NCBI GenBank assembly: GCA_026874595.1
Contig: CM049309.1
Location: forward strand, 95,810,723-95,874,722
Length of the DNA: 64,000 bases
Direction: 5' to 3'
DNA from: Sipunculus nudus
Lineage: Eukaryota > Annelida > Sipuncula > Golfingiida > Sipunculidae
Under the pieces are notes generated by a model. That model searched no databases. It was not told the DNA's origin and saw only the letters and a list, made by a program, of their open reading frames with translations. The first letter of the stretch is position 1, and every line of letters begins with the position of its first letter. This document shows, piece after piece, positions 45,901 through 58,046 of this stretch. The translations under genes were made by a program, and so were the position numbers.

Positions 45901-48900
45901 ACACCACAGATCCATGAATATATCACAGCCACCACACCACAGTTCCATGAATATATCACAGCCACCACACCTTGTTTCCATGAATATATCACAGCCACCA
46001 CACCACAGTTCCATGAATATATCACAGCCACCACACCACAGTTCCATGAATATATCACAGCCACCACACCACAGATCCATGAATATATCACAGCCACCAC
46101 ACCACAGATCCATGAATATATCACAGCCACCACACCTCAGTTCCATGAATATATCACAGCCACCACACCACAGTTCCATGAATATATCACAGCCACCACA
46201 TCACAGATCCATGAATATATCACAGCCACCACACCTTGTTTCCATGAATATATCAGAGCCACCACATCTCAGCTCCATGAATATATCACAGCCACCACAC
46301 CTCAGTTCCATGAATATATCACGGCCACCACACCTCAGTTCCATGAATATATCACAGCCATCACACCTTGTTTCCATGAATATATCACAGCCACCACACC
46401 ACAGTTCCATGAATATATCACAGCCACCACACCACAGATCCATGAATATATCACAGCCACCACACCTTGTTTCCATGAATACATCACAGCCACCACACCT
46501 CAGTTCCATGAATATATCACAGCCACCACACCTCAGTTCCATGAATATATCACAGCCACCACACCTCAGTTCCATGAATATATCACAGCCACCACACCTC
46601 AGTTCCATGAATATATCACAGCCACCACACCTCAGTTCCATGTATATATTACAGCCATCACACCTTGTTTCCATGAATATATCACAGCCACCACACCACA
46701 GTTCCATGAATATATCACAGCCACCACACCTCAGTTCCATGAATATATCACAGCCACCACACCACAGTTCCATGAATATATCACAGCCACCACACCTCAG
46801 TTCCATGAATATATCACAGCCACCACACCTCAGTTCCATGTATATATCACAGCCACCACACCTTGTTTCCATGAATATATCACAGCCACCACACCTCAGT
46901 TCCATGAATATATCACAGCCACAACACCTCAGTTCCATGAATATATCACAGCCACCACACCTCAGTTCCATGAATATATCACAGCCAACACACCTCAGTT
47001 CCATGTATATATTACAGCCACCACACCTCAGTTCCATGAATATAACCCAGCCACCACACCTCAGTTCCATGAATATATCACAGCCACCACACCTCAGTTC
47101 TATGAATATATCACAGCCACCACACCTCAGTTCCATGAATATGTCACAGCCACCACACCTCAGTTCCATGAATATGTCACAGCCACCACACCTCAGTTCC
47201 ATGAATATATCACAGCCACCACACCTCAGTTCTATGAATATATCACAGCCACCACACCTCAGTTCCATGAATATATCACAGCCACCACACCTCAGTTCCA
47301 TGAATATATCACAGCCACCACACCACAGATCCATGAATATATCACAGCCACCAGACCTCAGTTCTATGAATATATCACACCCACCACACCTCAGTTCTAT
47401 GAATATATCACAGCCACCACACCACAGTTCCATGAATATATCACAGCCACCACACCTCAGTTCTATGAATATATCACAGCCACCACACCTCAGTTCCATG
47501 AATATATCACAGCCACCACACCTCAGTTCCATGAATATATCACAGCCACCACACCACAGATCCATTAAAATATATAACAGCCACCACACCTCAGTTCCAT
47601 GAATATATCACAGCCACCACACCACAGATCCATGAATATATCACAGCCACCACACCTCAGTTCCATGAATATATCACAGCCACCACACCACAGATCCATG
47701 AATATATCACAGCCACCAGACCACAGATCCATGAATATATCACAGCCACCACACCTCAGTTCCATGAATATATCACAGCCACCACACCACAGATCCATGA
47801 ATATATCACAGCCACCACACCTCAGTTCCATGAATATATCACAGCCACCACACCACAGATCCATGAATATATCACAGCCACCACACCTCAGTTCCATGAA
47901 TATATCACAGCCACCACACCTCAGTTCCATGAATATATCACAGCCACCACACCACAGATCCATGAATATATCACAGCCACCACACCTCAGTTCCATGAAT
48001 ATATCACAGCCACCACACCACAGATCCATGAATATATCACAGCCACCACACCTCAGTTCCATGAATGTATCATAGCCACCACACCTCAGTTCCATGAATA
48101 TATCACAGCCACCACACCTCAGTTCTATGAATATATCACAGCCACCACACCTCAGTTCTATGAATATATCACAGCCACCACACCTCAGTTCCATGAATAT
48201 ATCACAGCCACCACACCTCAGTTCTATGAATATATCACAGCCACCACACCACAGTTCCATGAATATATCACAGCCACCACACCACAGTTCCATGAATATA
48301 TCACAGCCACCACACCTTGTTTCCATGAATATATCACAGCCACCACACCACAGTTCCATGAATATATCACAGCCACCACACCTCAGTTCCATGAATATAT
48401 CACAGCCACCACACCTCAGTTCTATGAATATATCACAGCCACCACACCTCAGTTCTATGAATATATCACAGCCACCACACCTCAGTTCCATGAATATATC
48501 ACAGCCACCACACCACAGTTCCATGAATATATCACAGCCACCACACCTCAGTTCCATGAATATATCACAGCCACCACACCTCAGTTCCATGAATATATCA
48601 CAGCCACCACACCACAGATCCATGAATATATCACAGCCACCACACCTCAGTTCCATGAATATATCACAGCCACCACACCTCAGTTCCATGAATATATCAC
48701 AGTCACAACTTCTCAGTTCCATGAATGTATCATAGCCACCAAACCTAAGCTCCATGAATACACACAGCCACCACACCGAAGTTCCATGAATATATCACAC
48801 CCACCACACCACAGATCCATGAATATATCACAGCCACCACACCTTGTTTTCATGAATATATCACAGCTACCACACCTTATTTCCATGAATATAAAATAGC

Positions 48901-48915
48901 CACCACACCTCAGTT
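42933..48915 (+). repeat. Minisatellite, 33-bp unit, main block (about 180 copies)
   Basis: Nearly 6 kb of the unit CATGAATATATCACAGCCAC + CACACCTCAGTTC with common variants CACAGTTC, CACAGATC and CTTGTTTC before CATG. Because 33 is a multiple of three and the unit lacks stops in several phases, long frames are open on both strands (for example + 45419-47602, 727 codons, unit MNISQPPHLSS; and - 46201-47589). I treat these as artefacts of the repeat. Higher-order structure is visible. Confidence 0.95.
44246..45410 (+). repeat. Higher-order repeats marked by a 1-base deletion
   Basis: A unit lacking one base (CAGCCACACACC instead of CAGCCACCACACC), followed by an ATATTTCAC variant, recurs near 44246, 44971 and 45399. 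The spacings are 725 (22 units minus one base) and 428 (13 units minus one base). This shows block duplication inside the array. Confidence 0.8.
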
Positions 48916-49490
48916 CGATGGAGAAATGTAATTCAACAAGTACTGAAAGTTATTATTGATTATTCAATCTGAAGTTCACTTTTGTTAATTTATGCAGGTA
49001 TAATTCACCTGTCATATATTAACAGCGTATGTGAATCTATTACAGATGAAACATATATTTCAAATATAAATTTAGTTTTAAATTAATAACTTAAATACTT
49101 TCTATACTATCCGTAAACATTATTTATCATATTTATATATTTCTTTATAAATACACAGTATCTACCAATATTGCAATCAATCCCCCTGCAACACAAAGCA
49201 ATCTCGTCTGATTTTGTTCAGAATTTATATGGTGTAGGCACATCATACAAATAGCATATATTGACACAATTATTTCAGTAAGCTGTAATGAACTAAAACG
49301 TTTCAAAGGACCGTCGTGTTTTTAAGAGGAATACTCTGAAAATAACAAGAATTTTTATCCTTATTCGAGAAAATATCTGAGACATAAGACCCAGGGGGCT
49401 GATGTTCATTCTGTGCCATACTGTGCTAGAAAGTGGAAGGTCTAGAAATAAAACAACCAGTGAAAATGGAAATACCATTTCAGCAGCTGT
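48916..49490. other. Gene-free AT-rich spacer
   Basis: No coding segment or structured repeat seen between the 33-bp and 51-bp arrays. Confidence 0.6.
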
Positions 49491-49492
49491 CT

Positions 49493-50425
49493 ATATAGGC
49501 GACACCATCTATGACTTACATCCACTTACCAGTCAGATAATTAATATAGGTGACACCATGATCTATGGCTTGCATCCACTCACCAGTCAGATAATTAATA
49601 AAGGTGACACCATCTATGGCTTACATCCATATACCAGTCAGATAATTAATATAGGTGTCACCTCCTTTGGCTAACATCCACTTATCAGTCAGATAATTAA
49701 TATAGGTGACACCATATATGACTTACATCTACTAACCAGTCAGAAAATTAATATAGGTGACACCATCTATGGCTTACATCCACTTACCAGTCAGATAATT
49801 AATATAGGTGACACCATATATGACTTACACCTACTTACCAGTCAGGAAATTAATATAGGTGACACCATCTAAGACTTGCATCTACTTACCAGTCAGATAA
49901 TTAATATAGGTGGCACCATCTATGGCTTACATCCACTTACCAGTCAGGTAAATTGATAATAAAGGTGACACCATCTATGGCTTACATCCACTTACCAGTC
50001 AGATAATTAATAAAGGTGACACCATCTATGGCTTACATCCACTTACCAGTCAGATAATTAATAAAGGTGACACCATCTATGGCTTACATCCACTAACCAG
50101 TCAGATAATTGATTAAGGTGATACCATCTAGGGCTTACATCCACTTACCAGTCAGATAATAAATAAAGGTGACAACATCTATGGCTTACATCCACTTACC
50201 AGTCAGATAATTGATAAAGGTGACACCATTTATGGCTTACATCCATTTACCAGTCAGAAGATTGATAAAGGTGACACCATCTATGGCTTACATCCACTTA
50301 CCAGTCAGATAATTGATATCAGTGACACCATCTATGGCTTACATCCATTTACCAGTCAGATAATTGATATCAGTGACACCATCTATGGCTTACATCCACT
50401 TACCAGTCAGATAATTAATAGTTTC
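49493..50425 (+). repeat. Minisatellite, 51-bp unit
   Basis: About 18 copies of a 51-bp unit with 'ggtgacaccatctatggctt' and 'acatccacttaccagtcaga', followed by 'taattaatata'. The unit is a multiple of three, so short open frames occur, but they contain stops. Confidence 0.92.
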
Positions 50426-50987
50426 TATCCCTTAGATATTTGGTGACCGTCAATACATCAATTATACAATTAACTGAAACTATATTATTTGAATTTCCAA
50501 ATTTTACTTATTTAATTTCACTAGTTCTACAAAACTGCTTGACACGATATTAGTTTTAAAGTAATATTCTTTTCTACCTTGTACAGAGACGTGGGAGCAG
50601 AGGAGCATGATAACCAGTAGCGCGCTCTAAAGCTTATAATCAGCTATCAGTTACCTTATCAATATTCCTGAAAAATATCATCTTGTAGCAGAAGTTTTTT
50701 GGGACATTTGGTGATAGACATTACATCGTTAGCTAGCGTCAATATCAAATTTTGTGAACGACAAATTTTGAACACCATTTTGAGAGTAACTCCATTCAAA
50801 TCATACACATTCAATTTCTCTTCCTTTAAGGCATTTTTCTACTCTGTTATTAAAGCTAATGATCTTTCAGACTTTTCTATAAAAAAGAAGAATTTGGAGT
50901 TTTAGCTCCCAGAAGGTGATAAAATCCCATAGCAGTTACATGATTCATATTCCTGTGAAATATGACAATTTTAGTATATTGACAATG

Positions 50988-51043
<56 letters not shown>

Positions 51044-52947
51044 CTCCCCCCCCCCCCCCGTTTCTTTCGAGTTTACTATGTAGGATTGGATTGCACAACA
51101 CTTCCACATAGGGTTAGACTAACCCTAACCCTAACAGTAAATGCCTCTTGCCAGCGTGACGTTGGTTTTAAGAAAACACACCAGAGGTCACTGTAACTGC
51201 TAACGCGTACAGCCCTATTTAAACCACGCCGAGAGACCCAGGAGACCTTGCTAAATTATGTAGTTTTGAAGACTTATTGTGCCATTACACACATACACGA
51301 ATCCATATTCAGATGGCGATATGTATACATTAGGTGTATTGTATAGGTTTAGAGTAATGGAAAACTTAGTCAAACGTCCCCGGTAATGGAAGCTATCACG
51401 TTATGTGTAAAAGATAATGGAGTTGTTGTGGTGTTATGATTTTGTATTACATCCATCTTACAACTGAAAACAACGGACGGTAAGGTTAATCTTAAAGAAT
51501 AAAATAATATTCAACACACAAACAGCTTTAACCATCTGCCAAACTGTAATTATCGGCAATGTTCTTTTATATGCCTACACTGAATACACGGAGTCTTAGT
51601 AATTATCGGCAGTTCTTTTAAAGGCCTACATTGAATACATGGAGTCTTTATTGGCAAAGTTTTCTTAAACGTCTACACTGAATACACGAGGTCTTTTGAA
51701 TTTATGCTTGCCGAGAAATGTAAAAGTACTTTATTTAAACAATGGTTTATAGATAGAGAGAATATGCATAAAGCATTCTTTGTCATTCGCGGGTCATAAA
51801 AAACACAGCGGGTAAAATAATGGCTACAAGACTGTGTGTGTGGTGTCTGTGTGTGTGTAAATGATTTAGTGAGTGAAGACGAGTGAGAAAGAATATGAAA
51901 ATAATTGTCTACACATATGTGTTGTATGTGTGTGTGTGTGAGGGAGAGAGGTTAAATTTATGAATTTTCTTTTTTTTTCAAAACAACCGGAAGAGTTCAA
52001 TATATGATTGAAACGTTCAATGTATTTCAAAATAAAATGCAGGTGTTAAGTGTTTTCTTTTGCTTCCCAAAGGCAGATACGCACACAGTCCGCCGTAAAC
52101 GGTATAAAACAAATGTTGAAAATTATCCTTAATAATTTATGCTCATTCGATGCTCAGAGAGACAACAATATGATTTTAAATGTCATGGTAACAATAGTCT
52201 GAACACCATATCACTATGGTAATGATCATGTCAGCCATCTTATTTACCTTTTCATATCATGTTAATTTGCGCGTCTGTATAAGCTGACCCCTCAGACCGC
52301 CGCGTGTTATCCAGCCTAAGTACGAACAAAAATCATGATATGGCGGCACGGTCCTCACGACCGTTCACAGACGGCCATTTAGGCTTAACTTTTTCCAACA
52401 TTACATTTGATTAACACGGATGTAATAATGCACGCCCGGTGACATGACTGTTCGGCCGGGCCGCTTTTCAGACTATAGCTGCTGTCGTGCCCAAGCCACA
52501 AAGCTGAAGCAAAGACCCTGAACGATTCCCTAAGTACCGCGGGTGGCAGGCTATGACGTCAATCACTGCTGAACTCGGCGCTAGTGCGCCCCCCCGTCAC
52601 TGGTGTTTGTCCGCCGCCTTCGGCAGCCTTCGTTATCTATGCACAACTTAATGGCGTTCTTGCTATTTGGTTCCTTCGGCCCCGTCGTCGTAAAGACAAA
52701 AAAAAAAAAACAAAAAAAAAAACAAAAAAAAAAAAAACAAACAAACAAACACTGTTGGATCACGCACAATAAGTCTTTACAAACATATATGCTTACAATA
52801 AACATTAGGCAGTGTATGGGTGAGGTAAGACACTAAACGTGAACAAGGCAAAGTGTCATATCCAACAGAATGCACAAGGTCTCTCAGACTACCTATCCAA
52901 TATCACTATTTTTACCTTTACTATGATTGGATCAGTGTGCGGGGTGT

Positions 52948-53001
<54 letters not shown>

Positions 53002-53700
53002 AGTCTTGAAGCCGTTCAAGTACATTTACAAGTTGACAGGACAAGTCTTTTATCCTTTTTGCCTTTTCCTTCATATTGTGAGAAATTACTTGCGTAGAAT
53101 GGCAGCAAGCAGTGAGTAAATAAAACTACAGTTGTGTGATGTATGATTTTAACGATTATAAGCGAGTTTTTATTTATGTAAATACACCAAAAATTCATCA
53201 TATCCTGTTTTTATTTGAAGGGTTCCATTTTATGAAAAATTCCCCTTGCTCCTAGCTAGTTCCATTTATTAGACTTAAAATCCCGTAACCTACGATGGAA
53301 CTCCAGCCACAGAGCTGGAGGCGGAGGTTTCTACGTGATTAAAGATAATCTATACCGACAGACACGGTGAATAATCCACCTCCAAACACCATCCACTTAC
53401 AACAACCAATTCTGCCAACGAATTCGATTACTTGGAAAAGGATGTTTAGTAATTGTTTACTGTGAAGGGGCCCATGCAGGTATTTATGAATGGACACAGA
53501 GATCAGCCCATCTCTGACTTACGCCTATACACGTGTAAAATATGTATGACATGATTAAAACAAGGCCCATACGCATGCAAGTATCCTAAATATTGACATG
53601 ACTCGATCTTCCCGGTCAAAGGGATACCAGCCCTTGATGTGTGAAAGCGAAGCGTGACAGCTTCGACCCCTCTTATACACTGCGCTTGAATGAAGGCCGG
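50426..53700. other. Gene-free spacer with microsatellites
   Basis: Contains (TA)n at 50990-51040 followed by a C-run, a TG-rich tract at 51830-51945, A/C-runs at 52698-52750 and (TA)n at 52955-52999. The open segments here are low-complexity or lack any domain I know. A TGACGTCA palindrome is at 52554-52561. Confidence 0.55.
51111..51136. repeat. Short interstitial telomere-like motif, head-to-head
   Basis: GGGTTAG, three bases, then AACCCTAACCCTAAC. Both strands of the TTAGGG telomere repeat meet here within 26 bp. Confidence 0.6.
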
Positions 53701-54358
53701 TGTGCTCTTATTTGTGACGTAGAGTGAACCTGCTTGGTTCTAACTGATCTCAAGCCTGTCGCGGAGTATTGGCACTGCGGCGGTGTAAAAAATACCCACT
53801 AAGCCCAGTTGTAGTTACCGGGCTGATTCACGTGTGCTGATAAAGCACGATAAAGCAGGTCGATGCTGCCAGCACAAGTTGTGTTATGTTTATCTGTCCT
53901 CGTGGTCTCTGACGTCAGAGCTCGATTCATGGATTGATATGCTGAGTAACCATGGCAGTCACCTTCTTGTGGACTTGCGCGCCATGATGACACTTTGCCC
54001 TCGCTTTTCTAGCTCGCATGTTTTGCGGCACTGCCACTTTTGAAGCGTCACGGCTCCGTGAAGCCAGATCAAGCGGCGTTGCGAACTCTTGTCACCTTAA
54101 TGAAAAACTGGGTCACTGGCTGCCTCCACCAATGAACGATTGGACTTGCCCAAGGTTTCAGCCAGTTGATTGGTTAATGGAATCCCATTGTAAGGAAAAC
54201 CGCACCGAAGCTTTACTCGGTCAGTGTATGTGGACGTAGGGAGGTGGTCGGTACATAGACGTCCCGTCCACCCGATAGCAGATCAGGCTGCTCTACCCTA
54301 CCCCACAGGGACATTTTCAAACAGGCAGCCTTCCAGTGTGGCAAACTAGGACTATACC
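53700..54358 (+). promoter_or_regulatory. Putative promoter/5' UTR of the midnolin gene
   Basis: GC content rises above that of surrounding spacer. The segment contains a perfect CRE inside a 14-bp palindrome (CTCTGACGTCAGAG, 53907-53920) and inverted CCAAT words (ATTGG at about 54132 and 54168). No TATA box can be placed with confidence and the transcription start is unknown. The call rests on position directly upstream of the first coding exon. Confidence 0.5.
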
Positions 54359-54585
54359 ATGGCAAACATATGTGATAGCACCAACGAAAAATCGCCTGTA
54401 TGCAACAAAGATAGGTCTCCACGAATGGGCAGTGGCCGGACGTTGACCATCCACATATGCCCAACCACCGGTGGTCAGTTTGAACTTCAAGTGCCCCTAA
54501 CGGAAACAGTGGATGGTCTAAAAGGAACAGTTGCGAAGAAACTTAAAGTGCAAAGGGAAAGGATTAGTTTGCTTTACAAAGACAG
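54359..54585 (+). CDS. MIDN: Midnolin, coding exon 1 (ubiquitin-like domain, first part)
   Basis: Starts at ATG in an ideal context (ACCATGG) and encodes 75 codons plus two bases. Residues 1-26 are a polar N-terminal tail. From residue 27 (RTLTIHICPTTGG) the ubiquitin-like fold of midnolin begins, with the conserved pattern ETVDGLKGTVAKKLKV and ERISLLYKD. Midnolin binds the proteasome and promotes ubiquitin-independent degradation of nuclear proteins, many of them immediate-early transcription factors; the Ubl is needed for this in mammals. The exon ends AG|GTAAGT, a strong donor, phase 2. The recognition is by pattern from the family; the gene continues in exons 2 and 3. Confidence 0.88.
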
Positions 54586-54606
54586 GTAAGTGCTTCTATA
54601 TTACAA

Positions 54607-54655
<49 letters not shown>

Positions 54656-54858
54656 ACTTCATGATACTAGTACCTCTCCTGGTTGTGCATGCTGTGTTTA
54701 ATATGAACAACTTCAAGATTTGGTTTGGTATTGTAAATGTTCGAAATTGCAGTAGTTAAAATTCACAGAGCAGCAAATATTAAAACAAGATACTTTCAAG
54801 TTTTGTTGCAACTTGGCCCGCAATTAAGATAATAATTAAAATGCTCTTTTTGTTCCAG

Positions 54859-54946
54859 ACTTCTAAAGGAAGGTCTTCTAAGCCAAAATCAGCTGGAAGA
54901 TCATTGTCGGCTTACACTGCTACCAAATGTCGAAAGTGGCCTGTTG
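54859..54946 (+). CDS. MIDN: Midnolin, coding exon 2 (ubiquitin-like domain, second part)
   Basis: 88 bases after a TTTTTGTTCCAG acceptor. It completes the split Arg codon and adds 29 residues (LLKEGLLSQNQL, DHCRLTLLPNVESGLL) that finish the Ubl; the 'LTLLPNVESGLL' end is a conserved midnolin feature. The donor is TTG|GTAGGT, phase 0, chosen because it joins in frame to exon 3 at the family-conserved boundary; a second GT four bases downstream would break the frame. Intron 1 (54586-54858, 273 bp) contains a (TA)n run at 54608-54652. Confidence 0.88.
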
Positions 54947-55917
54947 GTAGGTAGACATGTATTTTTTTTACTCAGGAAAGTTTGGAAAGTTTCTGATGCA
55001 TCGATTTTGTCTCAATTTTCAAATAACCAGGAAACCCCGTGAGCATTGTTTATTTGTGAGTAAATATGACGTCATGAACCAAACTACAAAGCATTGTTGA
55101 CCAGATCGAGCACAAGCGGGACATGCCCCCTGGTTTTGCGTTGTGCTAGTAGTAGACCTGTTAATGTATTTTGGCCTGCCGCCACAGCTGCAACATAATA
55201 TATGCTGAGCTCTGTGGTTACAGTCCGCCAGTGTGGAACCCCCTCTCTCGTCCGCTGGCACTATAACCCCGTCTCTCCTGTCCGTGTTTGTACAGCGATT
55301 TTGTGGAGGGGAAAAGCTCTTGTGTCAACACATCCGGATTTAGCTCTTTTAGTCTCCGTGTCGCTTAATATGAACGTTGGCTTATGTTTGCACAACAAGT
55401 ACGTAAACGGTTTAAATATCGTGTGTACTTGACTATACTGGTAATAAGTTGGGGTATGCAAGTAATTGTAAATAAGTAGGATGGAGGGTATTGGGGAATT
55501 CGTTCTCAGAAATGAAATACAGGGGGCCTACATGTTCCATTAAAAATGTGAAGGGGCCTATGCTTGAAGATGCTAATAGGTTGCTTGGCGACTTTTTTCG
55601 GATGGGGCTCACTAATGTTGCCTGGTTGTAATGCAGCTGGATGGCGGATGCTGAGGCACGCCGGAGGTCGTTACAGCGCACGTGTGTGGGTATTGTGGGG
55701 TGGCTGTCAGCATGTACGCCTGTTGGGCCCCGTTTTCCCACTTGCCGCCTCTTGCTGCGTCATTCACTAGTTCATTCATCAGTAGTGAGCGGGCGGCGCT
55801 TGGCCTCCTTGTTCATTCAATGTTATTGATTTCTCCGCCTCCTCCTCGGGTCTCTCCGTCCTTATTACCATACTGTGTGCGTGATTTTTTATTCCTATTA
55901 CTCTATGCTCTTTTCAG

Positions 55918-55977
55918 TCGCAGAAGCCGGAACAAGCCAACGTGCTGCAAGCCCTGGACAGTTTGTCGGAGAACCAG
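55918..55977 (+). CDS. MIDN: Midnolin, coding exon 3
   Basis: A 60-base exon between a CTCTTTTCAG acceptor and a CAG|GTCAGT donor, both phase 0. It encodes SQKPEQANVLQALDSLSENQ, matching the short conserved helix that follows the Ubl in midnolin. Intron 2 (54947-55917, 971 bp) holds a TGACGTCA site at 55067-55074. No later exon (Catch domain, C-terminal helix) was recognised in the remaining 8 kb, so intron 3 is at least 8 kb or the gene is incomplete. Confidence 0.88.
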
Positions 55978-57487
55978 GTCAGTCACTGTTTCCATTATGT
56001 TTTTTTTTTCTATGCACGCCGCGGAAGTCCCAGTTTCATATAAGCTCTTGCATTCATGTGTTTGTGGTGTGCGTTATGTTCTTACTGCCCTGCTAATATG
56101 TAGCACTACCGGACTGACGTCACCTGGCAGGCCCACCTGTAGACGCCGGGTAGCTGGACTCGTGATCATCTGGTGTTAAGGTGAACAAACTTGTCTACCA
56201 CTAATTGTCATGCATCAGGGGGCACTGCATCAGACAATGTTCGATCTCGCTCATTATCCAAATGTTGTTATAAATACACGAGATGTTTCCAGGTACTGGA
56301 AGATATTCACGTATATTTATGGTAATATTTCATTGAAGGATTTCCAATAGGATTTTCCCAGCTTTCCTGAGACTACGAACATAATTTCCACCCAACAGCT
56401 AACTTCCACATAACATAAAAGGTAAACAACAACATACAAACAATATCTATACAGTAAATCCAAAGATCAATAAAAGATATTAATCATTAAAAAATCATTA
56501 TTTGTTATTATTCTGCATTTGCATATTTTCCCATGCACCCTTAGACCAACATGTATGTATGATACATATGCCCACACATACACATCTACATAATTTTGTG
56601 TCTAAACACATTACATCCAAATCTTTTTTTAAACTGAAATATCTTCAAAGTACTCTGATTTAAATACTTTATTTAGCTGCGAAAATTAAAAAAAGTCCAA
56701 CTCTTAAAGAGTCCGATTCTGCGCAGTGTGCTGCTTTCAAGCGGAGTCCTAATGACTATGATTAACATAAGAAAATAATGATGATACACCACCCTCTTTA
56801 GCAGCTGTTGAGACACCCACTCCCCCCCCCCCCCATGTGTTTCTTTTACATACGCAAAACTTTTATATATGCAGCAGTATATTATTCAAAATATACCCCA
56901 AGCAGGAATTAGGAGGTTGATACTAACCGTGTGTATTGACCGTGTATATTGAACAGGTGGAGAAAAGACGATTGAGATTCTTATAAGTTGGCCAAGATAT
57001 TCTGGATTCTTAATGCATGGCATAGCCTTTGGGGCCACGAGTCGGAGACGCCCACCCACTCAGCTTGCTTCATGTGTTTCAGCAGGAATTAATGGCATCG
57101 TCAGCTATTACAATTCACGTTTTACCTTTTTGCAATACCACGAGACCAAGCAATCTTAACGATAGAGAAATTAGATAGAGATTCCTGGAATTTGGTTAAA
57201 AAAAGAACAGTAAGTTGTTGTAAAACTGTTTCATGTTAAACCAAACTCGCAGAAACGTATCAAATTTGAGGCTGTCCTCGTGATGGACCTCGTGCACGGT
57301 GAGAGGCTGGTTCAGGGTGCGCTGTTTCGCCGATTATTTTAATCCTCTTCCCTGGGATAATTACGGCTCACCTGGCGGGCCTGATCTCCAGGAAATGTTT
57401 GGATTCACTACCAACCAACCAACCAACCAAGGTTTCCTTTGTTCATCGGCAGACTGCGCACGATCTGTAGTTTGCACGTTGGGAAGG
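55978..57487. other. Presumed midnolin intron 3, first part
   Basis: No further exon recognised. Contains a C-run near 56823 and an ACCA repeat near 57412-57430. Open segments in the GC-richer 55680-56180 are in other frames than the exon. Confidence 0.5.
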
Positions 57488-57489
57488 TA

Positions 57490-58044
57490 GTCCAGAACTG
57501 GACTGTTCGGGGCCTATTTATAATCTGATGTCTATGTTGCCCCGTCACAGTCCAGCACCAAAATGTCACTTCCCGGGGGTCCAGTGGAGAATCCCTCTGG
57601 ACGGCTATACCTCCTATGACAGGCCAAAATACTGACCCAGTCTTATCAAATAAGATGTTATTTACCTCTCTGTATCGAATCCACCCCTTCCAAGTACTGA
57701 TATATCCATATATTTTCCCAATTTCCTAATATATTTTCCAAACACATCTGACTACCGGTAACGACAGGGGCTTTCAGGATATATCAGCTGAGGGGATATT
57801 TATGAAAATCTATGGATATATATGTTAGTATTGGGAGGATGTGGATCTGATGCTGATAGGTAAATAACAACTCAGATGATAGACTGGGTCAGTATTTCGT
57901 CACGTGTTGGCCTGTCATAGGAGGTATAGCCTTCCAGTGGGATTCTCCACTGGACTCCCGGGAAGTGACATTTTGGTGCTGGACTGTGACGGGGCAACAT
58001 AGACATCAGATTATAACCATACCCCAAACAGTCCAGTTCTGGAC
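57490..58044. mobile_element. Foldback MITE (555 bp, long inverted arms)
   Basis: The left arm 57490-57642 is the reverse complement of the right arm 57882-58044, with few mismatches. The outer ends are GTCCAGAACTGGACTGTT and its complement, themselves palindromic. The middle (57643-57881) is also weakly self-complementary, so nearly the whole element folds. It is flanked by TA on both sides (57488-57489, 58045-58046), as expected for a TA-target family such as Tc1/mariner. No coding capacity. Confidence 0.8.
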
Positions 58045-58046
58045 TA

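Larger units (their letters stand above)
53910..56122 (+). promoter_or_regulatory. CRE palindromes (TGACGTCA) around the midnolin 5' end
   Basis: Full CRE palindromes lie at 53910-53917 (upstream), 55067-55074 (intron 2) and 56115-56122 (intron 3), with another at 52554-52561. One site per 65 kb is expected by chance. CREB/ATF or AP-1-type bZIP proteins bind this sequence; a role here is inference. Confidence 0.45.

Noticed and set aside
45419-47602. 727-codon open frame (unit MNISQPPHLSS)
   Set aside because: It lies wholly within the 33-bp minisatellite. The opposite strand is open over the same stretch, the frame length follows from a stop-free unit of a multiple of three, and no start exon or signal is present.
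49402-49674. 90-codon frame entering the 51-bp array
   Set aside because: Most of it is minisatellite; the non-repeat start has no recognisable domain.
52581-52836. Lys-rich or Phe-rich open frames
   Set aside because: Produced by A/C homopolymer runs at 52698-52750; no conserved sequence.
55682-56179. 165-codon frame overlapping midnolin exon 3
   Set aside because: It crosses the exon in a different phase from the conserved SQKPEQ peptide and has no recognisable domain.
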